From NCBI GenBank assembly GCA_963666895.2, contig CAXXNS010000001.1, positions 186,001 through 250,000 on the forward strand: a stretch of DNA of 64,000 bases. Direction: 5' to 3'. Below, piece by piece: positions 40,745-47,752 of this stretch (position 1 is its first letter; each line of letters starts with the position of its first letter). The notes beneath the pieces are model-generated. The model saw nothing but the letters and a program-made list of their open reading frames with translations. It did no database searches and was not told the origin of the DNA. The translations under genes were made by a program, and so were the position numbers. Source of the DNA: G963666895 sp963666895. GTDB taxonomy: Bacteria; Desulfobacterota; Desulfovibrionia; Desulfovibrionales; Desulfovibrionaceae.

Positions 40745-42850
40745 TCATAATTTCAAGGTCATTCGCACGTCGGCCACAATGGCCCGCTCGTGGTTGACCA
40801 GCACGGGGTTGAATTCCGCCTCCACCACCTCGGGCAGGTCCAGGGACAACTGCGACATGGACAGGAGGATGTCGGCCAGGGCCTCGAAGTTCACGGGCTC
40901 CTCGCCGCGCACGCCCTTGAGCAGCATGTAGGACTGCACCTCGCGCATCATCTCCATGGCGTCGCGCCGGGTCATGGGCGCCAGCCGGAAGGCGATGTCC
41001 TTGAGTATCTCGACGTAGATGCCGCCGAGGCCGAACATGAGCAGGGGGCCGAACTGTTCGTCGCGCTTGAACCCGATGATGATCTCCTTGCAGCCCTTGG
41101 GAGCCATCTCCTGGATCAGGCAGCCCACGATGTAGGCTTCCGGCCGCATGCGCTGGGCCCGGGTGGTGATGTCCGCGAAGGTGGCCCGCACGGCCTCCTC
41201 CGAATCCATGCCCACCTTGACCCCGCCCACGTCGGACTTGTGGGAAATGTGCGGGGAGGCGATCTTCATGACCACCGGGAAGCCGATCTCGCGGGCCGCG
41301 GCCGCGGCCTGGTCGCTGGAGCGGGCCAGCCGGGTGCGTGGCGTGGGCAGACCGTAGGCCGCCAGCACTGTCTGGGCCTCGAACTCCACGATCTCCATCT
41401 GGTTCTTGGCCTTGGCCTTGTCCACCACGGCCCGGGCCGCGTCCAGGTCGCGCTCGATCTTCTCGGGCTCGGGCCGCTGGATCTGGCGGCGAAGGAAATG
41501 GTCGTACATGGTGGAGATGCTCTCCACCGCGGGCTCGGGGAAGGCGTAGCACGGGATGCCCGCTTCCTGGAGGATGCGGCGGCCCGCCTCCACCCGCTTC
41601 TTGCCCATGAAGCAGGTGAACACCGGCTTGTCCGGCCTGCGCTTGGCCAGGGCGGCCACGGCCGCGGCCGTGCCCTCCACGTCCACGGACGCCGTGGGGG
41701 TCAGGAGCACCAGCAGGCTGTGCACCAGCTCGTCCTCCATCACGGCCTCCATGGCCAGCCGGTAGCGCTCGGCGTCCGCGTCGCCGATGATGTCGATGGG
41801 GTTGTAGAGCGCGGCGTAGGGCGGCAGGAAGGATTGCAGCCGCTCCACGGTCTTGGCCGAAGGCCGGGCCAGGTTCAGGGTGGAGCCCTCCACCGCGTCG
41901 GCGGTCAGGATGCCCGGGCCGCCGGAGTTGGTGACCACGGCCAGGTTGGGCCCCTTGGGCAGCGGCTGGTTGGAGAAGGCCTCGGCCAGGTTGAACAGGG
42001 TCTCCACGTCGTCCACCCGGATGATGCCCGAGCGCTTGAAGGCCGCGGTGTAGGCGTTGTCCGACCCGGCGATGGCTCCGGTGTGGGAGCTGGCCGCCTT
42101 GGCGCCGGCCGCGGTGGTGCCGGACTTGATCATGACCACGGGCTTCTTGCGGCAGACCGGCTCGGCCCGGGCCATGAACTCGACGCCGTGCTCCACGTTC
42201 TCCACGTAGCCCAGGATGACGTTGGTCTGCTCGTCGTCGGCCAGGTAGGAGAGCATCTCGGCCTCGCTCAAGGCGGCCTTGTTGCCCAGGCTGACGAACT
42301 TGGAAAAACCGATGTTCTCGCCCAGGGCCCAGTCCAGGATGGCCACGCAGAGCGCGCCGGACTGGGAAAAGAAGGCGATCTGCCCGGGCCGGGGCTGGCC
42401 CGCGGCGAACGAGGCGTTGATCCCGGCCGCGGTGTTCATCATGCCCAGGCAGTTGGGTCCGAGCAGGGCCATGGAGTGCTCCGCGGCCACGGCCACCAGC
42501 TCCTGCTCCAGGTCGTAGCCCTCCTTGCCCACCTCCTTGAACCCGGCCGTGATGACGATGGCCGAGCGGCAGCCGATGGCCCCCAGTTCCTTCATGGACG
42601 GGATGACCAGCTTGCGGGGCACGGACAGCACGGCCAGGTCCAACCCCTGGGGCAGGTCCGGGATGGCCGTGACCACCTCCAGGCCCATGATCTCGCCGCC
42701 CTTGGGATTGACCGGGATGAGCCGTCCCTTGTACCCGGCCTCGATCATGTTGGAGACGATGGTGTGGCCCACCTTGCCCGGCGTGCCCGAGGCCCCGATG
42801 ATGGCCACGGTCTCGGGATAGAAGAAAGGCTGCAGGTTCACGTCCGCCAC
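40745..42850 (-). CDS. Acetate-CoA ligase (ADP-forming)/NDP-forming acyl-CoA synthetase
   Basis: The 701-residue fusion of alpha and beta parts has a CoA-binding Rossmann domain (VAIIGASGTPGKVGHTIVSN), a succinyl-CoA-ligase-like domain with the phospho-His motif SSHTGAIAGSDNAYTAAF, and a C-terminal ATP-grasp domain (GLPTPRTRLARSS...PVVMKIASPHISHKSDVGGVKVG). It interconverts acyl-CoA + ADP + Pi and acid + CoA + ATP, giving substrate-level ATP. The start is GTG 42850 with AGAGGGAG seven bases upstream. It is followed by the DRTGG-domain gene. Confidence 0.93.
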   Translation of the reverse strand: MADVNLQPFFYPETVAIIGASGTPGKVGHTIVSNMIEAGYKGRLIPVNPKGGEIMGLEVVTAIPDLPQGLDLAVLSVPRKLVIPSMKELGAIGCRSAIVITAGFKEVGKEGYDLEQELVAVAAEHSMALLGPNCLGMMNTAAGINASFAAGQPRPGQIAFFSQSGALCVAILDWALGENIGFSKFVSLGNKAALSEAEMLSYLADDEQTNVILGYVENVEHGVEFMARAEPVCRKKPVVMIKSGTTAAGAKAASSHTGAIAGSDNAYTAAFKRSGIIRVDDVETLFNLAEAFSNQPLPKGPNLAVVTNSGGPGILTADAVEGSTLNLARPSAKTVERLQSFLPPYAALYNPIDIIGDADAERYRLAMEAVMEDELVHSLLVLLTPTASVDVEGTAAAVAALAKRRPDKPVFTCFMGKKRVEAGRRILQEAGIPCYAFPEPAVESISTMYDHFLRRQIQRPEPEKIERDLDAARAVVDKAKAKNQMEIVEFEAQTVLAAYGLPTPRTRLARSSDQAAAAAREIGFPVVMKIASPHISHKSDVGGVKVGMDSEEAVRATFADITTRAQRMRPEAYIVGCLIQEMAPKGCKEIIIGFKRDEQFGPLLMFGLGGIYVEILKDIAFRLAPMTRRDAMEMMREVQSYMLLKGVRGEEPVNFEALADILLSMSQLSLDLPEVVEAEFNPVLVNHERAIVADVRMTLKL

Positions 42851-42873
42851 GGGAGACTCCCTCTGGCTGTGGT

Positions 42874-43911
42874 TCAGGGCTGCCCGGCGGGCTGCCCTTT
42901 CTGCTCGGCCAGCCGTCCGGCTTCGTCCAGCCGCTGGTCGATGCGCTCCAAGGCCGTACGATAAAGCATTTTGGGCTCCATTGCCATTGCCTGCCGGTAA
43001 AAATCACGGGCAAGGAGAAAATCGTCCACCGTGCCCCGGGCCTCCCAGTACAAGCCCAGGTTGTACGCCGCGGCCGGATTGTCGGGATCCCGGTCCAGGA
43101 CCGACCGCCAGACCCTGGCCGCCGCCTCCCAGTCTCCCTGGTCGGCCAGCCAGGCGCCCTCCTCCACCGGCCCGTCGCCCTGGCCCACGTCCAGCTCGGC
43201 CGAGCGCACGTAGGCCTGGGGCATGAGGGCGCGGCCCAGCTCCCGGCCCACGTCGCAGCCCAACTCGGACAGGATGAAGCGCTGCGACGGCATGTCCTCC
43301 AGCGCGGTGCTGTCGGCGTCGTACTCCTTGGCCTCGGGCAGGGATTCCGGCCCGCCGTAGGAATCCTCGAAACACTGGGTCTCGGCCGTGGCGGCCAGCA
43401 CCCCGCCGGTGCGCGGATCGACCACGGTCAGCCGGGCCGTGACCTCGGCCGACCGCTGGACCTGAGGGACGAACACGGTGCGCTCCACCCTCACGGTCTC
43501 CTGCCGCGTGACCTCGGTGCCGTCGTCGCGGGTGATGGTCACGGTGCGCTCCATGCGGTCGGTGACCGTGGCCGCCCCGGTGCTCTGGCGGTCCTCCAGC
43601 CAGGGGACCACCTCGGCCCGAAGCACGGCCTGGGCCGGTCCGGACCCTTCAAGGACCGTGTAGCGGTCGCCGGACAGGAGCTCGTGGAGCAGGCATTGCC
43701 GCACCTGTTCTCCGTAGGGACCGGGGAAATGATCCACGGTCAGGGTCTGCACGCCGGGCAGGCCGACGCGGGCCGGGGCCGTCCCGTGCAGTTGGGCCGT
43801 CGGGGCGCAACCGGCCGTCACGGCCAGCAGGGCCAGGCACACCAGGACTGCCAGGATCGTCAGGAACCGGGCCCGTTCGGGGCCGACGTGGGGATGGTGA
43901 TTCATGCGCAT
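42874..43911 (-). CDS. Lipoprotein with C-terminal TPR-like repeats
   Basis: The 345-residue protein has a lipoprotein signal (FLTILAVLVCLALLAVTAGC, lipobox VTAGC). The middle is beta-rich and resembles the CsgG/DUF-type accessory lipoproteins that build a nucleotide-binding-like fold (QTLTVDHFPGPYGEQVRQCL, EVTARLTVVDPRTGGVLAA). The C-terminal third has TPR-like helices (EEGAWLADQGDWEAAARVWRSVL, PDNPAAAYNLGLYWEARG). ATG 43911 or 43905 could be the start. It ends 23 bases before the acyl-CoA synthetase start, perhaps as one transcript. Function unknown; envelope location is well supported. Confidence 0.8.
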   Translation of the reverse strand: MRMNHHPHVGPERARFLTILAVLVCLALLAVTAGCAPTAQLHGTAPARVGLPGVQTLTVDHFPGPYGEQVRQCLLHELLSGDRYTVLEGSGPAQAVLRAEVVPWLEDRQSTGAATVTDRMERTVTITRDDGTEVTRQETVRVERTVFVPQVQRSAEVTARLTVVDPRTGGVLAATAETQCFEDSYGGPESLPEAKEYDADSTALEDMPSQRFILSELGCDVGRELGRALMPQAYVRSAELDVGQGDGPVEEGAWLADQGDWEAAARVWRSVLDRDPDNPAAAYNLGLYWEARGTVDDFLLARDFYRQAMAMEPKMLYRTALERIDQRLDEAGRLAEQKGQPAGQP

Positions 43912-43977
43912 CCGCGCGACCTTACCGTCAGGGCGCGACAGAAGGCAAGGGGGGTGTAACCAAAGGAACCGGACGGA

Positions 43978-44391
43978 TCAGGTGAGGATTTCCTGCTCCC
44001 CGTCCGGCTCGGGCGGGGTGGGCTGCCAGTCTCCCCCGGGGTAGAGGCGGCCCCGGGGCTCGGGAAAGAAGTACAGCCAGGCCGAGACGCGCTCCCCGGA
44101 GTCCAGGTCCACGTCCACCTTTTCGCGCTGGTAGTAGACCGGGTGGTCCTCCAGGATGTCGATGCGCTTGAGGATGGCGTCGCTCATCTCGTAGACCTCG
44201 CCTCGGATGGGACTGACGCGCTCCTGCTTGCACACAAGCGGGTAGACATCCTCGTACAGGGCGTAGGGCTCGGCCGTGACGGCCGGGCCCAGGGACTTCT
44301 GCCCGGCCAGGAAGAAATGATTGGGGAAACCCTGCTTGAGCGTCCCGTAGACGAAGACCCGGTGTTTCCGGTACAGCTTGCGGTACGTCAT
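43978..44391 (-). CDS. Gamma-glutamylcyclotransferase-family protein (AIG2-like)
   Basis: The 137-residue protein has the family signature VFVYGTLKQGFPNHFFL and a likely catalytic Glu in IRGEVYEMSDAIL; YYQREKVDV and AWLYFF complete the fold. Enzymes of this group release 5-oxoproline from gamma-glutamyl amines or peptides. On the minus strand upstream of the ATG lies TATAAT (about 44422-44427), a good -10. It is divergent from a hydantoinase/oxoprolinase-family gene, which could act on the same product. Confidence 0.87.
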   Translation of the reverse strand: MTYRKLYRKHRVFVYGTLKQGFPNHFFLAGQKSLGPAVTAEPYALYEDVYPLVCKQERVSPIRGEVYEMSDAILKRIDILEDHPVYYQREKVDVDLDSGERVSAWLYFFPEPRGRLYPGGDWQPTPPEPDGEQEILT

Positions 44392-44490
44392 GGAGCGGCT
44401 CTGTTCGGCCCGGCTTTATTATACAATTTTGTTGAGCCCACGGCCCGCCTCTGGACAATTCTGTGCAAACCCGGCCCGGGGAGACCACGT

Positions 44491-46491
44491 ATGCGACTGC
44501 TCGGAGTGGACACCGGCGGTACCTTTACCGACTTCATATACCAAGAAAAAGACGGGTTTCGCACGTACAAGATCCTGTCTTCTCCCGACGACCCTTCCCG
44601 TGCCGTCCTTCAAGGATTGGGCCAACTCGGCCGGAAAAGCGGACAAACGCCCGACTGCGTGGTCCACGGATCCACCGTGGCCACCAACGCCATCCTGGAA
44701 CGCAAGGGGGTGCGCACCGGCCTGGTGACCAACCTGGGCTTCGAGGACGTCATCGAGATCGGACGCCAGCAGCGCTTCGACCTCTACGACCTGGCCTACC
44801 GCCGCCCGGTCCCGCTGGTACCTCCGGAGCTGCGCTTCGGCGTGGCCGGGCGCATGGGTCCGGACGGCTCCGAGACCGAACCCCTGGCCCTGGACCACGC
44901 CCGGGCCGCCGCCCTGGGCCTCAAGCAGGCGGGCGTGGAGTCCGTGGCCGTGTGCTTTTTGTTCTCCTTCGCCAACCCGGCCCACGAACTGGCCATGCGC
45001 GAAGTTCTGGCCGAGATCCTGCCCCAGGCCGCGGTGTCCTGCTCCCACGAGATCCTGGCCGAGTTCCGGGAGTTCGAGCGCACCTCCACCACCGCGGTCA
45101 ACGCCTCGGTGGCCCCGCTCATGGACCGCTACATCAGCCGCCTCCAGCAGGGGCTGGACCGGGCCACCGGCCTGCGCATCATGCAGTCCAACGGCGGCTC
45201 CATCTCCGCAGCCACGGCCCGGCGCGAGTCCGTGCGCACCATCCTGTCCGGCCCGGCCGGGGGCGTGGTCGGGGCCCTGGCCATCGGCCGCATGGCCGGG
45301 TTCCACCGGCTCATGACCTTTGACATGGGCGGCACGTCCACGGACGTCTGCCTGCTGGACGACACCCTGCCCCTGACCCTGTCCGCGTCCATCGCGGGCT
45401 GCCCCATCAAGACGCCCATGCTGGACATCCACACCGTGGGCGCGGGCGGCGGGTCCCTGGCCCGGCTGGACAAGGGCGGCTCCCTGGCCGTGGGGCCCGA
45501 GTCGGCCGGGGCCGATCCCGGACCGGCCTGCTACGGCCGAGGCATGGCCCTGACCGTGACCGACGCCAACCTGGCCCTGGGCCGCCTCATCCCGGACCGC
45601 TTCCTGGGCGGGGCCATGGACCTGCACCCGGACCGGGTGGTTCCCCTGCTGGACGAGTTGGCCGCCAAGACCGGCCTGGCCCCCCTGGAGGCGGCCGAGG
45701 GCGTCATCCGCGTGGCCGACGCCAACATGGAGCGGGCCCTGCGGGTCATCTCGGTGGAGCGGGGCCACGACCCGGCCGGGTTCACCCTGTTCTCCTTCGG
45801 CGGCTCGGGCGGCATGCACTGCGCCTCCCTGGCCCGGCTCCTGGGCATGCCCCAGGTGCTGGTGCCCCGGCATCCGGGCATCCTCTCGGCCCTGGGCATG
45901 CTCATGGCCGACGTGGTCAAGGACTACTCCCTGACCATCATGCGCCCGGCCGACGAACTGGACCACGAGGAACTGGCCCTGCTCTTCGCCCCCCTCAGGA
46001 TGCGCGCCCAGGCCGACCTGGCCGAAGAGGGCTTTCACGGAGACATGGTCTTCGAGCCGGCCCTGGACATGCGCTACCAGGGCCAGAGCTTCGAGCTCAT
46101 CGTGCCCCTGCCCGGATCACTGGAACCAGGCAGCCTGGCCCGAGCGTTCGAGGCCGAGCACAAGGAGCGCTACGGCCACGCCAATCCCGGCCGGGCCGTG
46201 GAGGCGGTCAACCTGCGGCTGCGGGCCCGGGGCCTGGCCGAAAAACCGGCCATGGAACAGGGGGAGGTCCGGGAATCGGCCGTGGATTCGGCCGCCCTGG
46301 TGGGCACGGTTCAGTCGGTGTTCGCGGGCAAGGCCGTGAGCGCGCGGGTCCTGGAGCGGAACCGGCTCGCGCCCGGCAACCACTTCCAGGGACCGGCCGT
46401 GGTGGTGGAATACTCCTCCACCGTGGTGGTCCCGCCGGACGCGGAGTGTTCGGTGGACGGGATGGGGAATCTGGTGCTGGCGCTGTCCTGA
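44491..46491 (+). CDS. Hydantoinase/oxoprolinase family protein, HyuA-like
   Basis: The 666-residue ATPase-fold protein begins MRLLGVDTGGTFTDFIYQ (Hydant_A_N phosphate loop), with HGSTVATNAILERKG, the central hydantoinase A signature FDMGGTSTDVCL and GAGGGSLARLD, and FGGSGGMHCASLARLLG. It uses ATP to open cyclic amides such as hydantoins or 5-oxoproline. The HyuB partner is not in the window, so activity may need a distant gene. The start is ATG 44491. GC-rich, clearly native DNA. Confidence 0.9.
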   Translation: MRLLGVDTGGTFTDFIYQEKDGFRTYKILSSPDDPSRAVLQGLGQLGRKSGQTPDCVVHGSTVATNAILERKGVRTGLVTNLGFEDVIEIGRQQRFDLYDLAYRRPVPLVPPELRFGVAGRMGPDGSETEPLALDHARAAALGLKQAGVESVAVCFLFSFANPAHELAMREVLAEILPQAAVSCSHEILAEFREFERTSTTAVNASVAPLMDRYISRLQQGLDRATGLRIMQSNGGSISAATARRESVRTILSGPAGGVVGALAIGRMAGFHRLMTFDMGGTSTDVCLLDDTLPLTLSASIAGCPIKTPMLDIHTVGAGGGSLARLDKGGSLAVGPESAGADPGPACYGRGMALTVTDANLALGRLIPDRFLGGAMDLHPDRVVPLLDELAAKTGLAPLEAAEGVIRVADANMERALRVISVERGHDPAGFTLFSFGGSGGMHCASLARLLGMPQVLVPRHPGILSALGMLMADVVKDYSLTIMRPADELDHEELALLFAPLRMRAQADLAEEGFHGDMVFEPALDMRYQGQSFELIVPLPGSLEPGSLARAFEAEHKERYGHANPGRAVEAVNLRLRARGLAEKPAMEQGEVRESAVDSAALVGTVQSVFAGKAVSARVLERNRLAPGNHFQGPAVVVEYSSTVVVPPDAECSVDGMGNLVLALS

Positions 46492-46498
46492 GCGCGAA

Positions 46499-46921
46499 TC
46501 AGCACTCCAGGGTGCAGCAGCCGCCTTCCAGCAGATCAGCCAGGGTGAAGGAATTGAGGCGCTCGAACACGGCCTGGGTGGCGTTCCGCCACAGGGCCCG
46601 GGTGTGGCAGCCCTCGGCCCGTTCGCAGCACGACTCGTCCGCGGCGCAGCGCACCAGGGCCTCGTCCCCTTCCAACACGCGCACCACGTCGCCCATGCGG
46701 ATGTCGTCGGGCGTGGCGCTCAGCATGTGCCCGCCGCGCGGCCCGCGACGGGACTTGATGAACCCGGCCAGACGCAATTCACGGATGAGCTTTTCCAGAT
46801 ACTTGACCGAAATATCCTGGCGTTCGGCGATATCCGAGATGCGCACGGGACCGTCCTCTCCATGAAGGGCGATATCCAACAGCATTCTGGTTCCATAGCG
46901 GCTGCGGGTGGTCAACTTCAC
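46499..46921 (-). CDS. Rrf2-family regulator with IscR-like cysteines
   Basis: The 140-residue protein has an N-terminal winged helix (MKLTTRSRYGTRMLLDIALH, ISVKYLEKLIRELRLAGFIKSRRGPRGGH) and a cysteine cluster C92-x5-C98-C99-x5-C105, the same spacing as the Fe-S ligands of IscR (92, 98, 104), plus a Cys-rich end (GGCCTLEC). It likely senses Fe-S or redox state. No isc/suf genes lie beside it. It is convergent with hyuA, seven bases apart. Confidence 0.92.
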   Translation of the reverse strand: MKLTTRSRYGTRMLLDIALHGEDGPVRISDIAERQDISVKYLEKLIRELRLAGFIKSRRGPRGGHMLSATPDDIRMGDVVRVLEGDEALVRCAADESCCERAEGCHTRALWRNATQAVFERLNSFTLADLLEGGCCTLEC

Positions 46922-47052
46922 GAGCGGAGCTCCTTGAGTACTGAGCGGACCGGCGGAAACAGGACGAAATTATTTACCCCACGATTCACTTGTAGGAGAG
47001 AGATTGGCGAATTGCAAGGGGATACGAAATTCCGATTCCCTCGGGGTTTTCA

Positions 47053-47337
47053 CTACAGGGTCAGCAGGGTGTCCATTTCCGCCACCCGCTCATACACGGC
47101 GATCACCAGGTCAGCGCTGTCCAGGTGCGCCTCCACGGTCAGGCTGACCCATTTGCCGCTTTTGGTCTCGCGGGTGGACAATTCCGGAGACGGGAGCATG
47201 GCCGTGACCACCTGGACCAGATCCTCCAGGCCGTGCGCGGCCACGATGAACTTGAACACGTAGGCGCACGGCCAGTCGTGGCAGGCGTCCAGGTTGGCCT
47301 TGAACCGCAGGGCGTCGAATGCCTTCTTGTCTTCCAT
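47053..47337 (-). CDS. DUF493 (YbeD-like) protein
   Basis: The 94-residue protein (MEDKKAFDALRFKANLDACHDWPCAYVFKFI) matches the DUF493/YbeD plan: an alpha-beta fold like the regulatory ACT-type domains, with VSLTVEAHLDSADLVIAVYERVAEM at the end. ATG 47337 is preferred; upstream codons in frame show no ribosome site. Function is not established. It is the last gene on native DNA before tRNA-Thr. Confidence 0.85.
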   Translation of the reverse strand: MEDKKAFDALRFKANLDACHDWPCAYVFKFIVAAHGLEDLVQVVTAMLPSPELSTRETKSGKWVSLTVEAHLDSADLVIAVYERVAEMDTLLTL

Positions 47338-47435
47338 AGGGCGTCTAGTAAGGCCTTTGCACGGTCTCGTAAAGGGCCCGGCAACTCTCCCCTTGACCAC
47401 CGCCCCTCCGCTGCTATAGAAAGGCTACCTTCCTT

Positions 47436-47511
47436 GCCAGGGTAGCTCAGTTGGTAGAGCAGCTGATTCGTAATCAGCAGGTCGGGCGTTCAAGTCGCCT
47501 TCCTGGCTCCA
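47436..47511 (+). tRNA. tRNA-Thr (anticodon CGT), integration site of the island
   Basis: The 76-base cloverleaf has acceptor GCCAGGG with TCCTGGC, D arm GCTCAGTTGGTAGAGC, anticodon stem CTGAT/ATCAG around TCGTA (anticodon CGT), T loop TTCAAGT, and an encoded CCA end. Base composition changes immediately after its 3' end, as expected if an integrative element used it as attachment site. Confidence 0.96.
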
Positions 47512-47520
47512 GAAAGATTT

Positions 47521-47566
47521 AAGTGGCTTACAGCATTTTTTGCCGTAAGCCACTTTTCCTTTTTCT
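47521..47566 (+). terminator. Terminator after tRNA-Thr
   Basis: AAGTGGCTTAC (47521-47531) pairs with GTAAGCCACTT (47545-47555), followed by TTCCTTTTTC. The stem begins nine bases after the tRNA; it belongs to the island side. Confidence 0.88.
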
Positions 47567-47571
47567 GGATA

Positions 47572-47591
47572 TTGTCCATCATTTGTCCATC
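47572..47591. repeat. Direct repeat TTGTCCATC x2, candidate integrase arm sites
   Basis: TTGTCCATC occurs at 47572-47580 and 47583-47591, 11 bases apart start to start, about one helical turn. Such short direct repeats near an attachment site are typical of tyrosine-integrase arm-binding sites; this function is inferred. Confidence 0.5.
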
Positions 47592-47682
47592 AAAATACGG
47601 GAAGTGGTGGGTGGATTTGGGAATCACTGACCTCCCCTTTACAGCCTCACTCTTAATGATCCTATTCATTTTTGCTTTTCGT

Positions 47683-47711
47683 TTGGCATTTAACTCAACT
47701 AGGCATATAGA
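47683..47711 (+). promoter_or_regulatory. Sigma-70-type promoter for the ATPase/TraB-like unit
   Basis: TTGGCA (47683-47688), 17-base spacer, TATAGA (47706-47711), 41 bases before ATG 47753. Both hexamers are near consensus with ideal spacing. Confidence 0.7.
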
Positions 47712-47752
47712 CCTAGATAAGCAATAACTAAACGACATCCGTAGAGTTGCCA

